Of a stretch of DNA of 23,692 bases, positions 7,521 through 14,909 are shown piece after piece; positions within the stretch are counted from its first letter, which is position 1, and each line of letters opens with the position of its first letter. The translations under genes were made by a program, and so were the position numbers. Below the pieces are notes generated by a model. It made no database searches. It had not been told where the DNA came from and saw only the letters and a list, made by a program, of their open reading frames with translations. The DNA lies in contig CAXRCG010000110.1 in the NCBI GenBank assembly GCA_964228885.1, forward strand, positions 1-23,692. The letters run 5' to 3'. This DNA comes from UBA4582 sp964228885. Lineage in GTDB: Bacteria > Pseudomonadota > Gammaproteobacteria > Pseudomonadales > Azotimanducaceae.

Positions 7521-9014
7521 ATGTCACACCTGACAATCAGAAACGTCAACATTCTCGATGGCACCGGTACCGAGGCGTTTTATGGTGATGTCACTATTGA
7601 AGATGGGCGGATAGCAAGCGTGGGAGATGCCGCCGGACTTGTCACGAATAACACAACAGAGATTGACGGTGACGGGCTTTGTCTTACACCGGGCTTCATC
7701 GATACCCACTCTCACGATGATGGTGAATTTTTTCGCCACCCAGGTATGGAGTTTAAGCTCGCGCAGGGTGTCACAAGCGTTGTCACTGGCAACTGTGGTT
7801 TTAGTGCGGTACCCGCCAGCGCGCACATGGATTCAACAAAAGCGAGTGGAGGCATCCTCGCTGGTATTCAAGCGGGTTTCACTGACCTTGAGGGTTACTT
7901 TCAGGCTGTCTTACAAAACAAGCCTGCCATCAACAACATGATGTTAACCGGACATAATACGGTGCGATCAATTGTTGTTGGCCATGAGAAACGCGCTCCT
8001 ACACGGGAGGAATTACGAAAGATGCGTGCGCTAGTCGAGCAGCAACTTGAACAAGGATCCTGTGGCTTTTCAACAGGACTTATCTACACGCCTGGAAAAT
8101 GGAGCAAAACCGAGGAAATTGTCGAACTGGCAAGTGCAGCAAATCAACACAACGCATTGTATACAACGCACATGCGCAATGAGGGAGATCGTCTGCTTGA
8201 GGCAGTCGAGGAGACACTAACAATCGGTCAGGAAAGTGATGTCCACGTTCACATTTCCCACCACAAGTCTGCGGGACAACCTAACTGGGGCAAAGTACGA
8301 GCATCACTCGAACGCGTTGACGAGGCGCTAAAGGCAGGGCAAAGGGTTACTCTGGATGTATACCCCTACACAGCCGGAAGCGGGCGCATGATTGAGTACT
8401 TTAACCTAGAGAAGATCAATCGAACCTTTGCCGAGGTTATCCAGCTAGCCAGCTGCGCGGCTTTTCGTCACTATGAAGGCAGGATGTTGATCGATATCGC
8501 GAAGGAAGAGGAGATTGATATAGCAGACTTGGTAAAGAAAATTCTTACCGCACCAGGGGGTGAAAAAACAATTTGCGTTCACTTTATCATTGATGAAAAG
8601 GACATTGAAACCAACCTTGCTCATGCAGATATGATGGTGGGCTCCGATGGTATTCCAGATCTGAGCGGCCGACCTCATCCGAGGCTTTTTGGCACCTTTC
8701 CACGAGTGTTAGGTAAATATGTACGAGAGCGCGGCATCCTGTCCCTACCTGAAGCGGTTCGTCGTATGACCTCTCTGTCAGCGGAAACATTCGGTCTGCA
8801 AGATCGAGGAAAGATTCAACCTGGGTACTGGGCAGATCTCGTTTTATTTGATCCAGCGACAATTATTGACACTGCGACTTATGATAATCCGCAGCAGGAG
8901 CCAACAGGTATCAGCTTGGTTGTCGTCAATGGAAAAATTGCGCTACAGAATGGTCAACACAGCGGCGCGGGTGCAGGCAAGATGCTACGCTATAGACGAG
9001 AGGCTTTCAGGTAA
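7521..9014 (+). CDS. N-acyl-D-amino-acid deacylase (D-aminoacylase)
   Basis: A 497-aa metal-dependent amidohydrolase that frees D-amino acids from N-acyl-D-amino acids. The metal and active-site set of this family can be placed: His63 and His65 (GFIDTHSHDD), Cys92 (TGNCGF), His217 (THMRNE), His247 (HISHHKS) and Asp376 (VGSDGIP). The beta-sandwich half is formed by the first 55 or so residues and the C-terminal segment from about 425 (DRGKIQPGYWADLVLFDP). Length is typical for the family (480-500). The cysteine metal ligand and the GNCG motif separate it from dihydroorotases and hydantoinases. It lies between a GMC oxidoreductase and a fructokinase on the same strand; use of N-acylated D-amino acids from peptidoglycan or natural products is an inference. 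A short hairpin (CTTGG/CCAAG) follows just after the stop, without a T-run. Confidence 0.9.
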   Translation: MSHLTIRNVNILDGTGTEAFYGDVTIEDGRIASVGDAAGLVTNNTTEIDGDGLCLTPGFIDTHSHDDGEFFRHPGMEFKLAQGVTSVVTGNCGFSAVPASAHMDSTKASGGILAGIQAGFTDLEGYFQAVLQNKPAINNMMLTGHNTVRSIVVGHEKRAPTREELRKMRALVEQQLEQGSCGFSTGLIYTPGKWSKTEEIVELASAANQHNALYTTHMRNEGDRLLEAVEETLTIGQESDVHVHISHHKSAGQPNWGKVRASLERVDEALKAGQRVTLDVYPYTAGSGRMIEYFNLEKINRTFAEVIQLASCAAFRHYEGRMLIDIAKEEEIDIADLVKKILTAPGGEKTICVHFIIDEKDIETNLAHADMMVGSDGIPDLSGRPHPRLFGTFPRVLGKYVRERGILSLPEAVRRMTSLSAETFGLQDRGKIQPGYWADLVLFDPATIIDTATYDNPQQEPTGISLVVVNGKIALQNGQHSGAGAGKMLRYRREAFR

Positions 9015-9167
9015 ACTGCCTTGGTAGCGCCAAGACTTACATTAAACGACATGAAATCAGCCACGACTGCCTACGCCGCAACGCTGTGATATATTTTCTA
9101 CTTTAAGTCATCGCTGCTCGCCGGTGCTGCAAGCTTAAATATCAATTGAACCTAACGACGGATACTA

Positions 9168-10157
9168 ATGATGGGACAGCCTCGGATAGGCATTGATTTA
9201 GGTGGCACAAAAATCGAGGGCGTTATTCTTGACGATCTCGGAAACATTGTGTTGAGAGAAAGAGTTAAGACACCAAAAAACGACTTTTCCGCCACAACGG
9301 ATGCCATCGCTCATTTGGTAAAGATTCTAGATCACGAAATTGAAACAAAAGGCTATCTGAAAGGCTACGATATTAAAAGAATTCCCATCGGCATTGGCAC
9401 ACCTGGCTCAATATCGCCCGTCACCGGTAAAATGCGCAATAGCAATAGCACGGGCCTTAATGATCAGGCGTTACAAGAAAGATTGACAGAACAACTCGCA
9501 CGCCCTGTTCGTTTAGCTAACGATGCTGACTGCTTCGCGCTTTCAGAAGCCACCGATGGCGCTGGTCAGGGTGCCTCTCTCGTGTTTGGGGTCATATTGG
9601 GCACCGGCACCGGTGGCGGTATCGTTCACGATCACAAACTTCTCCAGGGGGCTAATGGTATCAGCGGAGAGTGGGGACATTACACTCTGCCGATAGATGC
9701 ATATCAGGCAGACCAAGATGAAGTGCTACCTTTGCCCCAAAGTGGCCAACGCCTTTGCTACTGTGGCAGAACCGACTGTGTGGAAACCTGGGTTTCGGGC
9801 ACAGGCTTTGAAAACAGTTTTAGGCAAGCATCTGGACAGTCGTTGACTGGTGAGGAGATAGCGGATCTGCTTGAAAGCACCGATGCGAACCTTGCCGCGC
9901 TAGCAAACCAGGTATTACAACAGTATTGTAATTTGCTCGCGCTGGCGCTTTCTACTGTTATCAACACCCTTGACCCGCATATCATCGTCCTCGGGGGTGG
10001 CATGTCAAATATCGAGAAGATTTATCCTGAGGTCACTAAGTTCCTGCCGAGATATGTTTTTTCGGACATCGTTAGCACAAAACTGGTCAAAGCAGACTAT
10101 GGTGATTCCAGCGGAGTTAGAGGTGCAGCATGGCTATGGCCATCGGGTATCGTTTAG
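9168..10157 (+). CDS. mak: ROK-family fructokinase (Mak-like)
   Basis: A 329-aa cytoplasmic sugar kinase that most likely phosphorylates fructose with ATP. The phosphate-binding loop is GIDLGGTKIEG (8-18). The catalytic Asp119 sits in RLANDADC. The ROK zinc site is His171 (GEWGHYTLP) with Cys197, Cys199 and Cys204 (CYCGRTDCVE). The C-terminal GDSSGVRGAAWLWP and PGSISPVTG segments closely match E. coli Mak as I remember it, which favours fructokinase over NagK or glucokinase. It is about 27 residues longer than E. coli Mak, partly from an extra stretch near residues 55-72. Two ATGs stand in tandem (9168 and 9171) behind a weak GGA; either may be used. It is 153 bp behind the D-aminoacylase and convergent with the amidotransferase gene. 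Confidence 0.85.
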   Translation: MMGQPRIGIDLGGTKIEGVILDDLGNIVLRERVKTPKNDFSATTDAIAHLVKILDHEIETKGYLKGYDIKRIPIGIGTPGSISPVTGKMRNSNSTGLNDQALQERLTEQLARPVRLANDADCFALSEATDGAGQGASLVFGVILGTGTGGGIVHDHKLLQGANGISGEWGHYTLPIDAYQADQDEVLPLPQSGQRLCYCGRTDCVETWVSGTGFENSFRQASGQSLTGEEIADLLESTDANLAALANQVLQQYCNLLALALSTVINTLDPHIIVLGGGMSNIEKIYPEVTKFLPRYVFSDIVSTKLVKADYGDSSGVRGAAWLWPSGIV

Positions 10158-10228
10158 GCCACATCTGAGAACCTCTCTGAGCTAACCTAGTATGACTGCG
10201 GGCGTGAAAAATTTGTCACAAGTGTCCA

Positions 10229-10939
10229 CTAGTTCGCCAGAAAATTAAGCATCCATCGCCCTATTGTTCGGCTATCAAGCGCCCGCTGGAGGGAATCGAT
10301 TCCTGCCAAATAAGTCTCCTCACCCAGCGTTTGACGACGAAAATTCATCAATGCTTCTGAGTACCCCTTGACGAATTCCGGGTGTCCCTGAAATGCAAAC
10401 ATGTGAGAGTCAATAACATACATCGACACAGGGCAAAAATCATGACTAGCAAGTAGTTCAGCACCGGGCGGTAGTTTTGAGACTTGATCACGATGACTAT
10501 AAAGCAAAGACACCTTATCAAGTACCGGCGACATAAAGGGCTTTGCCGCTACAACCTTGCTTTCGTGAATGCCAACTTCCCAACCTTGCTCTGCAGCGTC
10601 GGCGACACCTTCTAAAGCAAGCGCAATCATCTGGTGACCAAAGCAAATACCAACGGTTTTTGTTCGCGTTTTATGTAATCGCAAGACGAACTTTCGAAGT
10701 TCATGAATCCAAGGATCATCGTCATAAACACTCGCAGCGCTGCCTGTGATGACATAGCCATCACAGGCTGTGAGTTCATCCGGATACTTTCCCTGAACAA
10801 CGTCATAAGTCGTAAAAGTCAGATCCTCTTCCTCATCACTGGAGGCTTCGAGCAGCAATTGGATCATGTCTGGATAATTACCAAATTCCTCACGAAATTC
10901 AGGGCGAACCGAATCGGCCTGTAAAATACCTATTTTCAT
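10229..10939 (-). CDS. Class I glutamine amidotransferase-like protein (GMP-synthase-type domain)
   Basis: A 236-aa single-domain class I glutaminase fold. The nucleophile is Cys99 in GICFGHQ, and the rest of the triad is His186 and Glu188 in FQGHPEF. No synthetase domain is attached. Its start codon overlaps the stop of the glutamine-synthetase-like gene (ATGA, 10936-10939), which implies translational coupling. Proteins of this fold are found with glutamine-synthetase-like ligases in amine pathways, for example the gamma-Glu-GABA hydrolase PuuD paired with PuuA. Removal of a gamma-glutamyl group is therefore a reasonable inference. An alternative is supply of ammonia from glutamine to the partner ligase. 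It is the last gene of the four-gene operon and faces the mak-like gene across 71 bp, with no clear terminator seen. Confidence 0.85.
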   Translation of the reverse strand: MKIGILQADSVRPEFREEFGNYPDMIQLLLEASSDEEEDLTFTTYDVVQGKYPDELTACDGYVITGSAASVYDDDPWIHELRKFVLRLHKTRTKTVGICFGHQMIALALEGVADAAEQGWEVGIHESKVVAAKPFMSPVLDKVSLLYSHRDQVSKLPPGAELLASHDFCPVSMYVIDSHMFAFQGHPEFVKGYSEALMNFRRQTLGEETYLAGIDSLQRALDSRTIGRWMLNFLAN

Positions 10940-12309
10940 ATAACCTCAAAATACCGCTTAAGTTGCCAATCAGTTACCGTCTTCTCATACTCTCGGACTT
11001 CCCAATCTCGCGATGCTGAAAAGTGATCGACAAAAGCATTGCCGAACCAATCTCTCGCCGTTTCACTCCGGGTAAAAAACCTGTTGGCGTCACGAAGATT
11101 CCCTGGTAACTGCCAAGCTTCTGGCTGTTCGTCTTGCACTGCGTAGGCATTTCCTTTTACCGGATCGCCCAGTATCAATTTATCTCTTATCCCTTGCAGC
11201 CCTGCAGCAACAATCGCACTGGCAACGAGGTAGGGATTTGCATCAGCTGAACCTACACGAAACTCTACGCGCTGTGATTTGTCTGACCCTGGTATCACTC
11301 GCAGCGCTGCTGTTCTATTTTCGACTCCCCATGTTGCTGCTGTAGGTGCCCAGGCGCCTTTCACCAGACGAGCATAACTATTTATTGTGGGAGACGTCAT
11401 CGCGAGGAAAGACTGCATATACTTCTGTTGCCCAGCGATATATTGCTTCTGAACATCACTCATGTGCCATTTGTCCGTATCATCATAGAAGGAGTTCGCA
11501 CCAGACGTGAGATCAACCAGTGACTGATGACAGTGACCGCTCTGCCCGGGAAAATCCATCGACCACTTCGCCATAAACGTGGCGATAAGGTCTCTCTTTT
11601 GAAAGAACCCCTTTACGAAGGTTTTGAATAGCGCGGCTTTATCCGCGGCATTCATCGCTGAATCTACAGCTAGCGCACCCTCCCAAACTCCAGGACCCGT
11701 TTCACAATGCAGCCCTTCAAGTGGAAAATCGTGTGCAATACAGTAATCCATGAGCGCGTGAAACAAATCAGAGTGCGTATTGGTTCTTAGAACCGAATAG
11801 CCAAAGTTCCCGGGACTCAATGGTTTCAGGTTCTGATAGTTTTTTTCCCGTATTGAATGGGGCGTCTCATCAAAGACAAAAAACTCGTACTCAAAAGCCA
11901 GATTGACCCCAAATCCCATTTTTTCGGCTTCAGCAAGCACCGATTTAAGCAGCGACCGGGGACAGATTGGGTGCAGACTATCACCATCTGCGTCGACAAA
12001 CTCGCCAATAAAATATGGTGTGCCATTTTCATCCTGTAACCTGCGTTCACTACCGAGGTCTATCCGATATAAGACGTCTGGATATGCGGTGTGCCAACCA
12101 GTGTATGTCGCATTATCATAAAGTTGGTCATCGACATCCCATCCCAAAACGCAATCACAAAATCCAGGGGTAACATCGGCAATCGTGGCAAACTTCTCCA
12201 GGCTAATATATTTTCCTCGTAACACACCGTCAATATCTGTCACCCCTAACTTGACTCGCTGGATACCACTTTCGCGATACTGACTTATCTTCTCTTCTAT
12301 AGGAACCAT
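10936..12309 (-). CDS. Glutamine-synthetase-like gamma-glutamyl ligase (PuuA/GlnT-like)
   Basis: A 457-aa ATP-dependent ligase of the GlnA family. The metal and substrate residues of class I enzymes can be matched: Glu140 and Glu142 (FEYEFF), Glu203 and Glu210 (CETGPGVWEG), His259 and His261 (GQSGHCHQSL), Arg314 (RLVKG), Arg332 and Arg338 (ENRTAALRV), and Glu349 and Arg351 (VEFRVGSADANPYL). It therefore looks catalytically intact. The N-terminal VTDIDGVLRGKY and the lack of the usual GlnA neighbours (ntrB, ntrC) place it in the group that glutamylates amines rather than ammonia, though the amine cannot be read from sequence. The start ATG is preceded by GGGGG at about seven bases. It begins 18 bp after the symporter stop and overlaps the amidotransferase gene by 4 bp. 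Confidence 0.87.
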   Translation of the reverse strand: MVPIEEKISQYRESGIQRVKLGVTDIDGVLRGKYISLEKFATIADVTPGFCDCVLGWDVDDQLYDNATYTGWHTAYPDVLYRIDLGSERRLQDENGTPYFIGEFVDADGDSLHPICPRSLLKSVLAEAEKMGFGVNLAFEYEFFVFDETPHSIREKNYQNLKPLSPGNFGYSVLRTNTHSDLFHALMDYCIAHDFPLEGLHCETGPGVWEGALAVDSAMNAADKAALFKTFVKGFFQKRDLIATFMAKWSMDFPGQSGHCHQSLVDLTSGANSFYDDTDKWHMSDVQKQYIAGQQKYMQSFLAMTSPTINSYARLVKGAWAPTAATWGVENRTAALRVIPGSDKSQRVEFRVGSADANPYLVASAIVAAGLQGIRDKLILGDPVKGNAYAVQDEQPEAWQLPGNLRDANRFFTRSETARDWFGNAFVDHFSASRDWEVREYEKTVTDWQLKRYFEVI

Positions 12310-12327
12310 AACCTAACCCCCTTCGAG

Positions 12328-14091
12328 CTAATTGAGGCTGGATGCTCTGCCCGGCACCCGGATATTTGCGACCAACTGTTGGATTTCCGCCGGCGGTGGC
12401 GGCGTCAACCGCATCACAACGGCAGAAACCGCAAAGTTCATTAGCATACCAAGCGTGCCAATGCCTTCTGGCGAAATACCAAACCACCAGTGCATAGCAT
12501 TATTGGTCTCTGGGCTCACAAACTTGAAATAGGCGATATAGCAGAACGTAAACGTCAGCCCCGTTATCATTCCCGCGATCGCCGCCTCCTTGTTCATACG
12601 TTTTGAAAATATACCCAACAAGATCACCGGAAAAAAACTGGCAGCGGCGAGCCCAAAAGCAAAAGCTACAACTTGGGCAACAAACCCTGGAGGGTAGATA
12701 CCAAATAAGCCAGCGATGCCAATTGCCACTGCAGCAGCAACCCGCGCATAAAACAATTCTTGCCTTTCCGTAATGTTTGGCCTGAACGTTTTCTTCATTA
12801 AATCGTGGGAAACTGCGGTAGATATGACCAATAAAAGCCCGGCTGCTGTAGATAGCGCCGCCGCTAACCCACCAGCGGCGACAAGCGCGATGACCCAATT
12901 AGGCAGCTGGGCAATTTCAGGGTGAGCAAGTACGATGATATCCCTATCAATGTACAACTCATTTTCGTTCTTTGTCGGCATGTTGGAAACAGCTCTTTGC
13001 CCAGAACTTCCCTCGTTGTCGATAAAACTCGGCGCTGCAGGCTTCATCGCACTGCCACCGCGATATTGCACGACACCATCTTCGTTTTTATCAAACCAGG
13101 CGATAAGGCCTGAATCTTCCCACTTAGTAAACCAGTCCGGCGCCTGTGTGTATTTCATACCATCTATTTGATCGATGAGGTTGATACGGGCAAATGCAGC
13201 TACAGCAGGTGCGGTTGTGTACAGAAGCGCAATAAATATCAGAGCGTAACCTGCAGAAATTCTTGCATCTTTAACGCTAGGCACTGTGAAAAACCGCACG
13301 ATCACATGAGGCAGGCCCGCCGTTCCTGCCATTAGGGCAGCGGTAATAAAGAACATATCAATGGTTGATTTGGTACCCGACGTAAATGCCGTCATGCCCA
13401 GCTCCGCACTCAGTCCATCCAGTTTCTCCAGCAAATAACCCCCTTCTATCATTTCACTTCCCAGACCAAACATAGGAAACGGGTTGTTCGTCAACGCGAT
13501 GGAGATATAGATCGCTGGCACCATGTAGGCAAATATCAGCACACAATATTGTGCAACCTGCGTGTAGGTAATACCCTTCATACCGCCCAGAACAGCATAA
13601 AAGAATACGATCGCCATACCGATAACCACGCCTGAGTTGATATCCACCTCAAGAAACCGCGAAAAAACAACGCCAACACCTCGCATCTGCCCCGCAACGT
13701 AGGTGAACGAAATGAAGATGACACAGATCACCGCGACCAAACGCGCCGTGCTGGAGTAGTAACGGTCACCGACAAAGTCAGGCACCGTGAACTTTGCGAA
13801 TTTCCTGAGGTAAGGAGCAAGTAGGAGGGCAAGTAACACATAACCACCGGTCCAGCCCATCAGATACCGAGCACCATCTGCTCCCTCGAATGCGATAATG
13901 CCCGCCATTGATAGGAACGAAGCTGCTGACATCCAGTCTGCAGCAGTCGCCGCACCATTTGCAACAGGATGCACGTGGCCGCCTGCAACATAGAATTCCT
14001 GGGTTGAAGCAGATCGGCTCCATATAGCAATGCCGATATATAAAGAAAACGAGAGGCCAACGAAAATATAAGTAAGCAGTTGGGCATCCAT
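12328..14091 (-). CDS. Sodium:solute symporter, VC_2705/ActP-like subfamily (large subunit)
   Basis: An inner-membrane Na+-coupled transporter of the SSS family, 587 aa with about thirteen hydrophobic segments. The subfamily is recognisable from YIGIAIWSR, EFYVAGG, TAADWMSAASF and GWTGGYVLLALLLAPYLRKF near the N-terminus, and LAAALSTAAGLLLVISTA later. A hydrophilic insert with DKNEDG (about residues 326-390) is normal in this subfamily. Its members are often named acetate permeases, but the context here suggests another substrate. I use the ATG at 14091: GGGGAG lies nine bases upstream and the family starts MD-x-Q. A TTG at 14094 is also possible. It follows the DUF4212 gene with no real gap, and the ligase gene follows 18 bp later. 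Confidence 0.9.
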   Translation of the reverse strand: MDAQLLTYIFVGLSFSLYIGIAIWSRSASTQEFYVAGGHVHPVANGAATAADWMSAASFLSMAGIIAFEGADGARYLMGWTGGYVLLALLLAPYLRKFAKFTVPDFVGDRYYSSTARLVAVICVIFISFTYVAGQMRGVGVVFSRFLEVDINSGVVIGMAIVFFYAVLGGMKGITYTQVAQYCVLIFAYMVPAIYISIALTNNPFPMFGLGSEMIEGGYLLEKLDGLSAELGMTAFTSGTKSTIDMFFITAALMAGTAGLPHVIVRFFTVPSVKDARISAGYALIFIALLYTTAPAVAAFARINLIDQIDGMKYTQAPDWFTKWEDSGLIAWFDKNEDGVVQYRGGSAMKPAAPSFIDNEGSSGQRAVSNMPTKNENELYIDRDIIVLAHPEIAQLPNWVIALVAAGGLAAALSTAAGLLLVISTAVSHDLMKKTFRPNITERQELFYARVAAAVAIGIAGLFGIYPPGFVAQVVAFAFGLAAASFFPVILLGIFSKRMNKEAAIAGMITGLTFTFCYIAYFKFVSPETNNAMHWWFGISPEGIGTLGMLMNFAVSAVVMRLTPPPPAEIQQLVANIRVPGRASSLN

Positions 14092-14094
14092 CAA

Positions 14095-14400
14095 TCAGGA
14101 CTCCCCATCTATTGAATCAGCGGCCTCTAATTGAGGTGGCCCGTTGTCTGATTCTTCAACACCAAAAACCTTATCTAAATGGTTCATTCGCCAGGTGTAA
14201 ACGAAAATCAGACAGACAAAAACAAAAATCGATCCCTGCTGGGAAAACCAGAAACCTAGCTTGAAGCCAAATAGCTGAAATTGATTTAAAAAATCAAGGA
14301 GCAGAATCCCACAGCCGAATGAGACAACGAACCAAACAAACAGCAAAGACAACATCAGGCGAATATTCGCGCGCCAGTAGGCATTTTCTTTATCGGACAT
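14095..14400 (-). CDS. DUF4212 small subunit of the sodium:solute symporter
   Basis: A 101-aa membrane protein with two hydrophobic segments (about residues 12-35 and 48-67) and an acidic C-terminal tail. The opening (YWRANIRLML) and the SQQGSIFVFVCLIF-YTWRMN segment are typical of the DUF4212 family, which is encoded next to VC_2705-type symporters and is regarded as their small subunit. Its TGA at 14095-14097 is three bases before the symporter ATG. The ATG is preceded by AAGGA at a long distance of about 13 bases. It is the first gene of the operon, behind a 509-bp leader region. Confidence 0.9.
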   Translation of the reverse strand: MSDKENAYWRANIRLMLSLLFVWFVVSFGCGILLLDFLNQFQLFGFKLGFWFSQQGSIFVFVCLIFVYTWRMNHLDKVFGVEESDNGPPQLEAADSIDGES

Positions 14401-14479
14401 AACGAATTCTTGATCCTTATTATTAGTTTACGTTGGATACAACGGATGCTGGCATCAAGGAAAAACCGTGACAGAGCAC

Positions 14480-14517
14480 TGATCCGATAGGATCACGGAG
14501 CCGACGTCTCGTGTCAA
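14480..14517 (-). promoter_or_regulatory. TTGACA element with adjoining dyad, candidate promoter-operator of the symporter operon
   Basis: On the minus strand a perfect TTGACA (14512-14517) is followed at 17 bases by GATCCT, a weak -10. The -10 lies within the dyad TGATCC-GATA-GGATCA (14480-14495), as for a repressor site. The leader would be about 80 nt. The dyad is certain; the promoter call is not. Confidence 0.35.
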
Positions 14518-14579
14518 TCAATCAACGCTATCCTGACATAATTCAGCGGGAACATAGCCAGCAGAGAAATTAACCAAAA

Positions 14580-14614
14580 CTGTCCACAATATCTGTGGAT
14601 AACTCTGGGGATAA
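14580..14614. promoter_or_regulatory. Cluster of DnaA-box-like 9-mers
   Basis: TGTGGATAA at 14594-14602 is the exact reverse complement of the DnaA box TTATCCACA. TGGGGATAA (14606-14614) differs at one base. CTGTCCACA (14580-14588) is an inverted copy differing at two. The first and third form the dyad TCCACA-N5-TGTGGA (14583-14599). Binding by DnaA is inferred from sequence only. Confidence 0.4.
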
Positions 14615-14660
14615 TAAACAGAAATGTTCAGTGTAAAGCCATATTGCAACAAAACGGCGG

Positions 14661-14677
14661 TGTACATTTTTTGTACA
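14661..14677. promoter_or_regulatory. Paired TGTACA sites one helical turn apart
   Basis: TGTACA at 14661-14666 and 14672-14677 repeat with an 11-bp period, joined by TTTTT and followed by TTTT. Each hexamer is itself a palindrome, so the pair reads the same way on both strands apart from the spacer. This is a typical layout for a cooperative dimer-binding operator; the protein is unknown. Confidence 0.4.
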
Positions 14678-14909
14678 TTTTGAATATATCTATATTTTTC
14701 AATGCTTTACGTCACCATATTAATGGCAAATGGTGAGTAACTCACGTAAGTCGCAAAATGCAAAAATGGGTCAGGTTGTGAATAAATCAACATTTGCTGT
14801 AAGTGGACACCAACTGGAGACGCAAGGCCTGACGCCTTCAGCTTAAAAATCGGGCGATCGAATTACGTTCTTGTTATGCACAAATATTAAAGTTTAATAA
14901 TCTGAGGGC

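Larger units (their letters stand above)
14401..14909. other. Long regulatory intergenic region upstream of the symporter operon (509 bp)
   Basis: No ORF with a ribosome-binding site is visible. From right to left it holds an AT-rich perfect dyad TATTAAAGTTTAATA (14885-14899), a small hairpin AAGGC/GCCTT (14824-14838), a 13-bp dyad GTGAGT-A-ACTCAC (14733-14745), two TGTACA sites (14661-14677), a DnaA-box-like cluster (14580-14614) and a dyad next to a TTGACA (14480-14517). It separates the 3' end of rmuC from DUF4212, both on the minus strand, so most of it is probably control DNA for the operon. Confidence 0.7.

Noticed and set aside
9015..9040. Terminator after the D-aminoacylase gene (CTTGG/CCAAG hairpin)
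   Set aside because: Only five base pairs and no T-run.
10158..10228. Bidirectional terminator between the convergent mak-like and amidotransferase genes
   Set aside because: The GTGA/TCAC arms around an A/T stretch are too short and interrupted to support a call.
14774..14796. CRP-like site TGTGA-N6-CAACA in the symporter leader
   Set aside because: Only one half fits the consensus; matches of this quality are expected by chance.
14401..14909. Chromosomal replication origin, suggested by DnaA-box-like sites and AT-rich DNA
   Set aside because: No dnaA, dnaN, gidA or rpmH nearby, and too few boxes; kept only as a possible DnaA-regulated site.
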